From contig JAXRKP010000028.1 of assembly GCA_037039925.1 (NCBI GenBank), positions 502,089-566,088 of the forward strand: 64,000 nucleotides of DNA, read 5' to 3'. The stretch's first letter is position 1. Each line of letters begins with the position of its first letter. The notes below the pieces were generated by a model. That model was not told the origin of the DNA. It saw only the letters and a list, made by a program, of their open reading frames with translations, and did not search any database. Of the stretch, positions 22,240-34,139 are shown in pieces. Position numbers and translations under genes: made by a program. Origin of the DNA: Doris montereyensis. Its lineage: Eukaryota; Mollusca; Gastropoda; Nudibranchia; Dorididae.

Positions 22240-23700
22240 AAATACCCCACTATGGAAGATGAGCTCATGTTTGAAAATACAGAACATCATTTATTGATAG
22301 TCTTCTATAATTTTATTTTCAAAAACAGGGACTTTGTAAATATCTTTTATCAGTTGTGTAAGAAAATCTCATTGGTATTTTGTATAAATGTACATATGGG
22401 GAGGGGGGGATTATGTAAAACGATGAAATGATGTACATAAACTTATCACTGAACATTACAAGTTTATTATAAGTACCATAGTGCCCACTATGTGATAGGT
22501 AGCCAGATCATATTATTACCCAATAAATATGTTATCTACCATGCTACTTCTGTACTGCCTGTATTATTATTGTACAAAAGATATGAGTCTTTTCAATTTT
22601 CATTTGCTGCCTTATAACTTCCTTTGTTTAAAAAAGTTATTGCTTACATCATCAATTGCTCTTTTTAATCTGTTGATAGGCCATTGATGGGTAATTTTTC
22701 AACATACTATTAATACTAATGATGGTGACTGGGAATGTCAAAATTTGACTCATGTCTTTTAATGAAAACATGTCCAGTTAGTTTTGAGGAAGTCTTTGTT
22801 CAAACCAAAAGTGAGTCTTAGACAAAAAAAATTACTTTGCAAGAATGGGAATCCACCTCGGACCATATAATTGGACCATAGAAATACAAGTAAAGATTCA
22901 TAAATATTCTGCATTGACTGACACTTGTCTTTTGACACTTCAGTCCCTGGAATAGAAGTTTAACAATTGGCAGTGATATTTTTGAAAGTGTTTAAATTAC
23001 ATTTTCAATTTAGTTGTAAGATGTCAAGATTTTATAAAAATGAAATCTCTCCTGTTTTCACATATTTATAATTATAGGTGTTATAGGATACTGCCAAGAC
23101 TAATTAGTTACTTTGACTTTCTTATTGCACAAAACTGAAGGAAGCAAATTATAAAGATCAAAAGAATAATGATCTATTTTAACATTTTGTTTGTTTACCA
23201 AATAACTTGAAAATCCTGAATTATAACTCAAATTCTGAACTTGTGGTTTCTGTGGGGAATCCTTTGAGGATGATACACTATGTCTTTAACCTAATGCAAC
23301 CCAGCTGTGGTGGTCATTTCCACCTACTTGCAACCCATTCAAATTCAAACACAAAAGTAGACCAAACATAATAAAACTGACATTTTACCATGTTTTCAAT
23401 GAAAAAGTTCATGAGATAGAAGAAATATTGAAATTTAACTAAATGTATTGTACTGTGAAAAAATTCAAATGAACTTCATACAAAGTCATCGCGAAGATCC
23501 TCACTCCACCCCAGATCGTCACTCAGAACTGTACCGGTAAGCCCATTCGTTGATCTAATGTCTAATTCATCCGCTACATCTAACTCACGAGGATCAACAT
23601 AAATATCAGACTCATCTGAATTTGCCATAAAAGCCATAGATTGGGAAAACGTGTAGTAAACACTATAACTATAAGACCGATTGCAGTTCTGTAAGCAGTT
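22240..23700. other. AT-rich intergenic stretch
   Basis: No conserved coding frame, tRNA or recognisable repeat seen. Confidence 0.5.
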
Positions 23701-23701
23701 A

Positions 23702-24562
23702 CGGTGGGAGCTGCTTTCACCAAGATCGCACTCAACGAAGTGCCGGCTTCAATGAGGCCAATAGAAATCCCCACCCCCTTAGTCTCTTTGTAAAAAAAAA
23801 GATACAGTCAACAAGGGTAAAATCACCTATGAAGCGGTGTCTGTCGAAAAAGGCAGTGAAACAATTCGATTCACTTCGCTTCGTGGATCTTTTTTTACAA
23901 GCGAAAAGCAGCCTGCACAGTCAAGTCATTGCTGCTATGCTGGGTACATGTGTGTGTGTTTGGAAGGTGAGACTTGTTTATTTATACTCAGGCTGGCCTG
24001 TGTTAAGGGAGAGATTGGCTAGTGGGAAAAAGCGCTAGACTACTCAAAATGATATTAGCATGGCTTCGTCAAAGGCCTGGGGCAAAGCTATTTTTTTCTT
24101 GGCCGTTCATTTTTTCTTTTTTTGCCCTGCTACTGCTAGCATTCACAATCACAAGTGTAACTCGCTTTATGAATGGCCTGTCATATTTTTAGTCTTTTTG
24201 CATTCTGATTACTGAAATGGTAGGCAAGGCATCTACATTAAATCCCACAAAGTACAAAGTGCAAATGCTTTTCGTTTGAAATTTAAAAAAAATTGATGCT
24301 GTTGAATTGAGAAAAAAATCAAAGGCAGAGATATGTCGTGAATATAGTCAAGCACTCTCTTGACACTTCTAAAGTTTGAAAGGGAGTCGAGCAAGGCTCA
24401 CTCAAAACGATGAGACAATTGACCTCTGAGAATATTGTTTCTTTGGGTTTTTGGGGGGGGGGGGGGGGGGGTTGAATTATTTTTTTAGGTCTTCGCATTT
24501 AACGAAAGATCCCATACAACGAGATCCTATCGTCAGTCCCTTGTTGAATCCAACTTCCACCG
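23702..24562. mobile_element. Tigger-like MITE, family T3, copy 1
   Basis: TA-flanked ends CGGTGGGAGCTGCTTTCACC and GTTGAATCCAACTTCCACCG (inverse, diverged). CACTCAACGAAG near the left and TTAACGAAAGATC near the right repeat the inner motif. 861 bp, contains a 19-G run, no transposase. Confidence 0.75.
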
Positions 24563-24564
24563 TA

Positions 24565-26410
24565 CTGAAAGGACATAACCGTATACTTCAAAAATATGCC
24601 GGAAGAGGCGTTACGTTATTGTTACATGTACTTCAGTAAAAAAAGAAAAAAAAAAAAAGCATTTCTAGGGTGCTATTCTCTTGTGTCTGTGCGGGTACAT
24701 CGGGAAGCTCGGGCTATCTTTTTGACAGGCGGCTAGCAGGCTCATTGGGCTGTATTGGGTTTACAAGTTAATTGAAAGAAAGGAAGAAGGTGATGTAGCT
24801 GAGGCCTTCCAGAAATTGAATGAAACTAGATCTTTACTATATCTGAAAGTAACGCCACTCATTTTTAAGATGAATTTGGTTGGGTTAAGAACGTGAGTGA
24901 CAATCCAATACAAACGCACATCACTGATAATTCAAGCCATTCATTTATGTTTTGTTTTTTTTTATCAAACCAAGGCTAATGTTGTGTCACTTTCTCTTAT
25001 AAGTTTTAATTTCAATTGTTTCCTTTTTTATAACTCAAATTTTGCAAGCGATTTTTGTTCAATGTCATTCATAATAATAAGGTACCAATTTTGATGAATT
25101 CTTCTCGTTTATTTCTGGTCATTAAAAATTTGATTTTTGTGATCAATATGTGAGATTGAGAATGTGAGAAGGATTAGTTTTGGATATTATATAATTGTTG
25201 GAGAAGATGAGATACATTCGAAAATGTTTAATCCCAAAATCCCTTAATCTAAAACTTACATCGTCTGAAATATTTGCAGTTCTGATAATCTTCTGTAATG
25301 AATTTTCCCCCTCAATCCAAAATAACTTTATTCCCCATACGGCCCATTTTTTTATCCCCAGATAAATCCTGCATAATCTAAACCTAGAATTTATTAGAAG
25401 GAAAAACAAAATAATCTTACAACTTTACCTCTAGGCGGTTTTGCGAACATACAATACAATGTTATTCCCGTTATACTGTACTGGAAGAGCAGTACATGCT
25501 GTGTGTGCCTAGACACGAGATTATTAGTGTGTATATGTATGATTTTGGCGTCCACCTTTTTAAGTTATCAAAAGTTAGTGATGACCCAGTCAAACAGCAT
25601 TTTTCACAATGCCCCCTCCCTTTACTCCTTGGAGTCCTTCCTTTCGCTCGCGTTACTACCATCTTTCTTCCATGCCTCAGAACAATGTAATGTGTGAACA
25701 AGTAAGGCGCACAAACACACATGTTGTTCCGTGTTTCCCATGCGTGCTGTGTTGGCCAAGACACTCAACAACACATATTTTCTCACCATCATTGACATTG
25801 CCTTTCGAAAGGTCCGAAAAATGCTTTTAATTTAAAAGAAATCTCTAGCCCCATGAAGTTCGGATCAAACATTTTCAAGTGTATCATTAAGTCTAAGTAT
25901 AATAATTAATATGCAAGTTTATGTTCATTAATTTTGACTGCAATTGTCTGTTTACATTTGCATCCTCATCCATTTTGCTACATACTACACTACATATGTG
26001 TAGAAAATACTAAAATCATGGGTTTGCTTATATTTTTATTTATTTATAGAAAACTGATAATAAGTATTACTATATAGTGATATGAAGTGGTACTCTGGTC
26101 ATACCTCAAAATAAAAAAAGATAGAAAATTGAGAATTTTGTTTCACCTTGAAATTGAAAAGGGATTGGTTGTTTATGTTTTTTTTTGCTGATATTCTTAA
26201 TTGAACCCTTGTCCTGCAGAAATGGTATCTCTACGACATTCTGTGTCAATCACATCAAACATACATTTTGATAGGGATACTAATATTATGTTTACCACTG
26301 TCCCACCGTATAATATAGCCATCATTTGCCTGCAGGAGCGATATTTTTACATGCACACAATATGTTGGGATTGCCTTATTTTATGAGTTCTGTAGACAGG
26401 TAAAAGTATA
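24565..26410. other. Intergenic, no gene recognised
   Basis: AT-rich with only short chance frames. Confidence 0.5.
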
Positions 26411-26414
26411 GTTA

Positions 26415-26712
26415 CTTCAAGGCCATTACGGCCCACAGAGCCGGAGCGTATCCTGGTTTCAATAGCGTGAAACGGAATGGGTGATACTGATAATAGGCAT
26501 CTCCTGGGCAGAACGAAAGTGTGACGCAGGGTTTTAGTCCCAAGCTAGTGCTTGTATTAGTTGTACTCATTTTCACCTGGGTTGAATGGGGAAAATGCAT
26601 GTTAGGTATCTTTTCCAAGGAACACAATGTCAAACCTAGCTTTATTAGCATTCAAATTTGGGACCTCATGATCCCAAGTCCAGCAACCTTACTACTCAGC
26701 CACCATTGCCAC
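26415..26712 (-). repeat. SINE-A copy 1
   Basis: Reads inverse: tRNA-like head near 26700 (GTGGCTGAGTAGTAAGGTTG), body CCAAGCTAGTGCTTG (inverse palindromic part), and 3' tail GGCCGTAATGGCCTTGAA at 26415. Confidence 0.8.
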
Positions 26713-26719
26713 TCTTGTA

Positions 26720-27655
26720 CTTGTACACAGAAGTTTTCCAAATTCTAGCATCATGGTGCCATCACCTCATCTCATACAACCATCTGTTTATTGGCCAATG
26801 GTATTTCTTTCAGCAAATATTATTTGGCTCCACCCTATAAATCAAAGGGGGAAATTAAATGATAATTAACAAGCTAAGTTGATTTTTATTAAAATTATTC
26901 ATGTTACGGCTCAAAGCAAAGCTATCCTCTTGAAGATATGAATGAAAACAGTGCACTCTTCATTTCTTCAGTCATTATTTTTCATTTGGAAGTGTTTCGG
27001 AAGGTGAGAAGTAATATTTTATTTCGTAAATCACTGATCCTTTCAAAGTAATTATACATTCAAGGCCTTTGGTAAAGTTACCCGATTAACTTGATGACTT
27101 GATGCTATGTCTTTCAAAGGGAGCTGCTCGGTTTAGAATAGCTCTAGTTTCTTGTGTTCACAAGGTATTAAACTCTCAATTAACTGCAGATTTATTTTTA
27201 CTTTTGTGAGTCATTCACTCTTGATTGACGTGTTTATTGACCACAACAAAATCAATAGTACATGTAATTGTAATCTTATTCTTACTCAGAATGTCAGATG
27301 ATCAGATCTACACTCACATACTCATAGTAGTCGTAGGCAAGTAGGCACCTGCAGGTACTGTCATGCAGTGCGAAAATAGATCATCATTCATATTCATATT
27401 CATAGACAGACAAGTTCGCAGATCGTGGTTAAGAATAGGAATCTATATAACTACAAATGTATAAATATAAATAAGACAGCGAATACAGTAAATCAATTTG
27501 CCATTTTCTAGTATGAAATTTTGCCAAAATTGGTTGAAGAAAAACAGCAAAATTTATATTTATAGTCGGAGCAGAAAAATGATCGCTACACCCGTAGTTC
27601 AATACAACCAGTTGACTACAAATTCAGGGGACATAAGCTCTATGTAAAGAGAAGG
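26720..27655. other. Intergenic, nothing recognised
   Basis: No coding frame or repeat seen. Confidence 0.45.
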
Positions 27656-27659
27656 CTGT

Positions 27660-27721
27660 TGGTCCCATAGATATAGAGCCGGAGCTTAGCGTATCCCAGT
27701 TTCAATAGCGCGAATCGGAGC
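27660..27721 (-). repeat. SINE-A-like tail at the LINE-A 3' end
   Basis: Inverse reading GCTATTGAAACTGGGATACG then AAGCTCCGGCTCTA matches SINE-A tails (GAAACTGGGATAAGCTC). It is either the shared LINE/SINE 3' end or a separate SINE scrap. Confidence 0.6.
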
Positions 27722-28082
27722 GGATGATAATAATCTGCCTTTTGGTCTTTTACCTTGGACTTGAGCACTGTATACTGATTTAGCTATTCTATTGTCATTT
27801 ATTCTGTTTACATGCCCAAACCATCTCAATTGATTTGTTTCTATCTTAGTTTTTATGCCATTTGCTTTGGTTTGATCGCTTATTGTAGTGTTTCTGATTT
27901 TATCTCTTTTAGTTTTCCCTACTACTCTTCTTAGATATTTCATTTCAGCTGCCTGTACTCTACTGTATTCTCTACTTCTAAGGTCCAGGTTTCACTGCCA
28001 TAGAGGAGAGTAGGACAATAAACTGTATTGTATAGTGCCATTTTGGTTTTTGTTGACAATTTTTGCTTACCTACAAGTACAA

Positions 28083-29525
28083 ATAAGATAAGATAAGAAG
28101 AATATTTATATTGCGCCTTCCCTCAGAAGAGCTCAAGGCGCATTACAAGCAAAATGATTACACAGACATGGCATGCTAATGCTATCGCTAAAACATTTTA
28201 CATAAAACAGATGCATCAATAAAAAAAAATAGTATCACAATCAATTCAGTAAAAGCACGCAATTCAATAAAATTCATCTAAATATGTTGGAGAAGTAGTG
28301 GGTCTTCAAGCGAGATTTCAGTATATTCAAAGACTCTGCAGACTGGACGTCCCATGGTAAAATGTTCCAAATTTTGGCTGCTTGTGTTTGTAGGGTCCTA
28401 TCTCCGAAAGTCTTAAGTTTAGTTTTGGGTGTTTGTATCATTTTCTTGCTCGCTGAGCGCAGTGATCTGTTCGGTGTGTATTTAGGAACTAACTCTTTTA
28501 AGTAGACTGGAAAGTCAGCCTCGTGCAGGCATTGGTACGTGATTGTAGCTATCTTGTAGTCAATGCGGGATTTTATTGGGAGCCAGTGTAGGTGTTTAAG
28601 TATTGGCGTAATGTGTTCTCTTTTTGAAACTTCCATAACTAATCTGGCGGCATTGTTTTGTATTATCTGCAGTTTCTTGATTTGTGTCTGTGGAAGTCCA
28701 GCCTGCAGAGAATTGCAGTAATCAATTCTTGAAAGAACAAATGAGCAAATTAATTTGTTTGTTGCCTCAGGAGTGATGTATTTCCTGATATGACATATTC
28801 TTTTTAATTCCAGATAGCAAACTTTTCTCAAATGTGAGATATGGTCTTCCATGGACATGGTACAATCCATGATAACTCTAAATTTCTTACTTTTTTGACA
28901 ACAGGAATTTCTTCGCCACAGATTTTAACATATCTTAATTTAGCGGCTTCTACTTTGGCTTTGCTTCCTATTGCTATAACTTCTGTTTTGTTCTCATTTA
29001 ATTTCAATTTATTGGATGTCATCCACGAAGAAATCTGGGTGGCGCAATCATTAAGGGAAGTTATGACAGATGGCAGTCCGGATATTTCAGCAGACTTATA
29101 GAGCTGAGTGTCGTCAGCATAAATGTGGTAATTAAAATGATGTTGATTGATGATGTTGTGTATTGGTTGTGCGTACAAAGAAAAAAGGATTGGCCCCAGA
29201 ACCGAGCCTTGGGGCACACCAAAATGAAGAACAGAATAATTTGATAGCTTTCCATGGACTGATACAGCTTGCTTTCTATTGCTGATGTACGAACTGAACC
29301 ATTCCAGAGCAGTGCCTTTGATGCCAAAAGATAACTCTAAACATTTAAGAAGAATGCCATGATCTATAGTGTCAAATGCAGCAGATAAGTCTAACAAGGC
29401 TAAAATGGATAGTTCTCCTTTATCGGTCGAATTCCGTAAATCAGATTGTACTTTCAGAAGTGCTGTCTCTGTGCTGTGCTTTCTTCTATAAGCAGACTGA
29501 AAGGTTCCTAGAAGATGATTATATA
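28083..29525 (-). mobile_element. LINE-B: L2/CR1-like element inserted in LINE-A
   Basis: Reads AYRRKHSTETALLKVQSDLR, LDLSAAFDTIDHGILLKCLE, FGVPQGSVLGPILFSLYAQP, YADDTQLY, then LHWLPIKSRIDYKIATITYQ and LNILKSRLKTHYFSN. These are reverse transcriptase blocks 3-5 and the C-terminus of an L2/CR1-type LINE. A frame break lies near 28885. The 3' tail has GCGC..ATATAAAT and TTATCTTATCTTATTTG. The endonuclease and the N-terminal part of the transcriptase are missing, as in 5' truncation. Confidence 0.85.
28274..29397 (-). pseudogene. LINE-B reverse transcriptase remnant (two frames)
   Basis: 29397-28828 carries the catalytic YADD block and SSWMTSNKLKLNENKTEV; 28870-28274 carries the thumb and C-terminus. 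One base lost near 28885 separates them. Confidence 0.8.
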
Positions 29526-29644
29526 TTGCACTTGCCTTTTGGATTCTCTAGCTGATTTCTTCTCTTAGTTTTCCCTCTGCGTTAATCATTACTCCTAGTC
29601 CTAAGTAATTAAAGCATTGAACTTGTTCTAAATTCTCCCTGCCC

Positions 29645-29765
29645 AATTTAAGATTGCTCTAGCTCTATCTTTGACATCTACTCCTGAGGAGAAGATTAAA
29701 ATATGATTCGAACCTACATTCCTTGTCCTGTTTTCTGTTTCTATCATGGCCAAAATATCTACATC
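29645..29765 (-). repeat. Copy of the LINE-A endonuclease segment in place of its transcriptase
   Basis: VDILAMIETE, NVGSNHILIFSSGVDVKD here repeats 31185-31320. At the nucleotide level the two differ at few sites. Confidence 0.8.
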
Positions 29766-30280
29766 TTCAGCTTTCTCCTCTGGATTACTTGTTACTCTTA
29801 CTAGTTGATTTTTACTCCTTGTTTCATACATGCTGGAGGGATTATGTAATTGGTGAAAATACTTTCTCCACGCTTGCATGATTTGGCTGTCTTTTTTTAT
29901 TATTTCTCCTTTGGCATTCTTAATTTGTCGTATTGGGGCATGCTTTGGTCTTTCTCATGCTCTTCATTGCCCCCAGAACAGCTTTTGATTTCCTTGATAG
30001 CTTTCTTGAAGTCTTTGTCCAAACTCTTCCCATTGTTCCTGTTTTGCTTCCCTCACTTTCTCTTTGGCGATAGTTCTTTTATTCACGTAATATATCCTAT
30101 ACTCTGGTCTCTTTGTTTGCAAGTATTTCTTCCAGGCGTCTTTCTGTTCTTTGATCTTAGTATTCTTAGTCTTGACATTCTTATTCCACCATGCTGTTCT
30201 TTTCCTATCCCCTTTAATTTGTTTCCTACCACAGACCTCTTCAGTACAACTGAGGAGTGTTTCTTTATTATATCTGCCAC

Positions 30281-30657
30281 TTTTCTTCTATTGTTCTATC
30301 ATTCAGATCCATCTGCCTTTCACTGATAAATCTTTTTATACTAGTACTTGATTGGTATACCTGTTTTACTACTGGTTTATTTAGTTCCTCTATTTTGAGC
30401 TTAGTTAGTAGCTTTCTTCTTTCCTTTTCTGTTTGTTTTCTTCGGTCAGTAATCTCATTTTGGCAATCACTTTTCTTCTATTGTGCTATCATTCAGATCC
30501 ATTTGCCTTTCGCTGATAAATCTTTTTTGCCTGGATTGGTATGTCTCTTTTATTTACTATTGGTTTATTTAGTTGCTCTATTTTGAGTTTAGTAGCTTTC
30601 TTCTTTTTCCTTTTCTGTTTGTTTTCTTTGGTCAGTAATCTCATTTTGGCAATCACT
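30281..30657 (-). repeat. Tandem duplication in LINE-A, about 190-bp unit
   Basis: CTTTTCTTCTATTGT and ATCATTCAGATCCAT through CAGTAATCTCATTTTGGCAA occurs at 30281-30468 and again at 30470-30656 with several differences. Confidence 0.85.
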
Positions 30658-31531
30658 AGGTGATGATCACTAAATATTTCTGCTCCTCTGTTCGCTCTTG
30701 CATTCAATGTACTGCAAAAAGGGAGCTGCTAACTATTATGTAGTCTATGATTGACTTTTCACACCTGTCTTCATTTACTCTTATATATTTGTGGATATCT
30801 TTATGAGGAAAAAAGGTGTTGGCTATTTTCATGTTATTCTTTTGGCAAAAATCTAGTATTAGATTTAGTCTCTCTCCATTTGGAGAAGTTGTTATCTCTC
30901 CTTCTTTACTTATTACTCCTGACGTTTCTACATTGTTGCCTACTCTAGCGTTTAAATCTCCTAAAAGCATTAGTTCCTGTTTAGGTTTAATATTCTCTAC
31001 AGCTATTTGTAAATTGTTTTCGAAGATACCTTTTTCTTCTTTAGTTGCGTCTTTGTTTGCTCCATAAGTTATTATTAATTTAATTTCTCATCCTTTTGGT
31101 TTAATATTTATCTGTAACTAGTAATAGCCGTGGGCTTATAAGTTTCCATATTTCTAGTAGCTGTTCATGCCTTTTCTGCACTAGGAGGCCTACTCCTCCT
31201 CTAGCTTTATCTTTGACATCTACTCCTGAGGAGAAGATTAAAACATGATTCGAACCTACATTTTCTATTCCTTGTCCTGTTTTCTTTGTTTCTATCATGG
31301 CCAAAATATCTACTTTGAATTTTTTGAATTCTTCAACTAATTTTAACTCTTTTCCATTTATTGCCCTAAAATTCCAAGTTCCAAAAATCACAGTCTGTAT
31401 TCGTTTCCAACAAAATATATTACATTTATTTTTCTGAATCAGTTTGGTTTTGGATAAGCAGGGGATTACCCCACTGTACTCTATGTAGATGGTGGGGCTG
31501 CCACCTTGAGGCTCCCTACCAGGCTTTGTTA

Positions 31532-31665
31532 TTTTCTGTCAGTGTCAGGGTTAACTCCCTTAGCCTTTGGTCAGTCATGACCGGCCTGCAAGGCAGCAGG
31601 TTGTTTTCTGTCAGGGTTAAGTCCCTTAGCCTTTGGCCAGCCAAGACCCGCCTGCAAGGCAGCAG
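31532..31665 (-). repeat. Two tandem units upstream of the LINE-A endonuclease
   Basis: CCCTTAGCCTTTGG and GCCTGCAAGGCAGCAGG appear twice, about 70 bases apart. They could be 5' UTR monomers of the element. Confidence 0.7.
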
Positions 31666-31744
31666 GAGACTCGTGAAGGGCGGGATCATCTACCCCCGTA
31701 CAAGTGCTTACCTGTCCACCACCCGGTATTTTCTTAAATACAAG

Positions 31745-31830
31745 ATAATAATAATATTAATAATGTAATTTATTTCTCTAGCACCCACTCCCATCTTACG
31801 ACAGCTCTAGGCGCGTAATAATACGTGTAC
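31745..31830 (-). repeat. Possible LINE 3' tail scrap
   Basis: AATAATAATATTAATAAT followed by CTAGGCGCG resembles an inverted L2/CR1 tail. Confidence 0.35.
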
Positions 31831-32138
31831 ATACATAATACATGATTTTGATGATTTAGTGCTCTTTAAAAAAATACTACTTTACAAAAATGAGTTCCTT
31901 TCTCTTTATTACATGACATTGACATGATTTTCACCAGAAGTTCATGAAATGGGATACCTAAAAAGAAGAAATATTTGGCTATTCAGATCTAGACCATGGT
32001 TTTTATACAACTTGTCCTCCTGGCAGTCATGAACGTAATCATCTCTCAGTAGTCTTGATGTCTGGTGAGGCCGTTGAACCAACATAGGTTGGTGTCACAG
32101 TGCCAGTGTCAAACAAAGCACTGAGCAGAAACTCTCGT

Positions 32139-32227
32139 ATATATATATATATAATATATATATATATTTATATATATATATTTATATATATATATACACA
32201 CACACATACAGAGAGAGAGAGAGAGAG
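32139..32227. repeat. Compound (TA)n(CA)n(GA)n microsatellite
   Basis: Three dinucleotide tracts in a row. Confidence 0.9.
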
Positions 32228-32229
32228 GT

Positions 32230-33260
32230 GCCGTCTTACAATAAAGTCGAGCTACTACACTAGTAATACTACTAACTACTGCAGTAGTCACTGTATAAAC
32301 GCGCGCCCTTTGGGCACAGGAAAAAGCACCCTTCTATGCACACCGTGTGTTTTATTGTATGTAGTAAAGATTTGGTCAGCAGATGTAGGTGTGTTTATGC
32401 AGAGTATGTTTTATGAAGTGTGTGTTTTTATGAAGTGTGCTTTTATCTAGCGACTACTGTATTACTTAAGTGCACATCATAATTAGTAATAACACTCAGT
32501 ACAATCACAACATGTATTGTGTTTGTAGTGTATTGTACAGTAGTAGTACCTAATAATATTGTACGGCGACGTCAGTTGTACAGTACTAGAGTACTACTAA
32601 ACGTGGTCGATGGCCTTCATAGAATGAGTTGATCATGGATATGGATGGAGATCGAAGTAGTGTCAGTGTGATGTCTGGTCTGGCAGTCTCATTTTGTTTA
32701 TCCGTATCAATCTGCTAAGCGCTAGGCGAGATACCCGTCACAATAACGTCGTAACTAATTTTTATTTTTTAACAATGCGAATTAAAACAATGCAAAAGTG
32801 TATCTATACCGGTAGATACAGAAACTCGAGGACGTAACCCCCCTCCCCCCCCCCAAAGCGGCATAACCGTAACAAATTATGGTGACCTGACGATCACCAC
32901 CCAAGTGCATGCTTCGCCCAAGTGCAAGCTTCAGCTTGTTCCCAACCACTATACACTTGCATTGTGCCTACTGTACTATGCAGCTAAAATTCATTATCTC
33001 ATCAATTCCTGCCCCTCCCACCATGTGGAAAAAACCCATTGATATTCTATTGTGGGTAAAAGTATAATTATCAATACCCGGAAGTTGACTTTTCTTATTT
33101 TGAATCAAATACTTGATTTCAGACCCGCTTATCATAAGAAGAGTTAAGTTCATCAACAGAGACAGAGATCAATCATGAGCCTTGTGTGTCGTCTCATTTT
33201 CATTCACAAAAAGTATGTTTATAAAAATAAATAGTTATTGCTAAAGTGTTGGGTGCTTTA
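32230..33260. other. Intergenic, nothing recognised
   Basis: No conserved frame. Contains a C-run at 32841. Confidence 0.4.
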
Positions 33261-33268
33261 TAATTGAA

Positions 33269-33482
33269 GGGGTCATTTCAATACTGTGCCTAATTACGAC
33301 ATTTAGAGAAAAATGCCAAAAAACTGTTGGTTTTAGGGATTCCAAGTTTCAAACAGGTGTAGTAAATGTGACGTATTTTGATATTATCATTTTCACATTT
33401 TTCAAGAAGCATGATTTCGTGTTATTCCTTAGGATTATCTCTGATAAATTACCGCATGAAATATTTTGATCATATTACAATT
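33269..33482 (-). mobile_element. GGGGTCATTT MITE, decayed copy
   Basis: GGGGTCATTTCAATA start, then TTTAGAGAAAAAT, CAAGTTTCAAAC and CATTTTCACA in the order of the inverse of the copy at 53626. The far end is worn. Confidence 0.7.
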
Positions 33483-33874
33483 AAAAAATGATTCAAAACA
33501 ACAATTTCACAGTAACAAAACATGGGTACTTACCAAAGCGAATTAATTAGATCAGGTTAAAAAAACAAAACTTCATTTATTTACTTTTTTAAAGATAAAC
33601 CGATTAAACCTCTTAAATTTCAACATGTTTAAAAAATTAAGATAAAAGTAATAATTTCTTTACAAAACAAGGCCTGAAATATAAATCATACATATGGAAT
33701 ACAGTACAAGATGTAAGATTTTCAAGGTCGCCGCATGTTATTACTTTAGGGCTAGTCACATGCACTTGGTAGAAAGTTTCGAACTTGACTTGAACTAATG
33801 AAGTGGCTACTTTGCTTTGATTTGTGCTTTTCTTTTAATATCTGAGACTCAATTCCAACGTGGGCAGATAGCGG

Positions 33875-34130
33875 GTATTACTGGTGGGTTTTTCTTCTTT
33901 CCTTTTCCTCTTTTATTTGATCTTTAATCTTGCTGTTTCTTTCACCTGAGATTAATGCATAGGGGGTCAAATTCAATAAAACAAACAATAAACAAATCCA
34001 ACTGACATCCATGCCCTTTACCAATCACGCCAGTAAAGGGAGATAACTCACACACGTTGCCATTGTTTAAAAACTTATACTTATACTATTTTTTAGCTTG
34101 GATGAGGATTTGTCATTCCAAGAGTGGTAC
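33875..34130 (+). repeat. SINE-B 3' part
   Basis: AATCTTGCTGTTTC, CAAATTCAATAAAACAAAC and AAAGGGAGATAA, parallel to 8838-9140. Confidence 0.7.
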
Positions 34131-34139
34131 GTCTGCATC

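Larger units (their letters stand above)
27660..31760 (-). mobile_element. LINE-A: endonuclease-type non-LTR element, rearranged and interrupted
   Basis: Right to left on the minus strand: endonuclease start FGTWNFRAINGKELKLVEEF with DILAMIETKK (31391-31101), GDLNARVG (about 30960), SDHHLVIAKMRL (about 30660), then a lysine-rich linker, QAWRKYFHQLHN (29870), NYLGLGVMINAEGKLREEIS (about 29590), and after the LINE-B insertion LYNTVYCPTLLYGSETWTL and EMKYLRRVVGKTKRDKIRN, QLRWFGHVNRI (27960-27750). The reverse transcriptase core with its YADD motif is missing: a second piece of the endonuclease stands there instead. Many stops; dead. Confidence 0.8.

Noticed and set aside
29850..30586. Hydrophobic plus-strand frames of 109-158 codons
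   Set aside because: They are the antisense of the lysine-rich linker of LINE-A.
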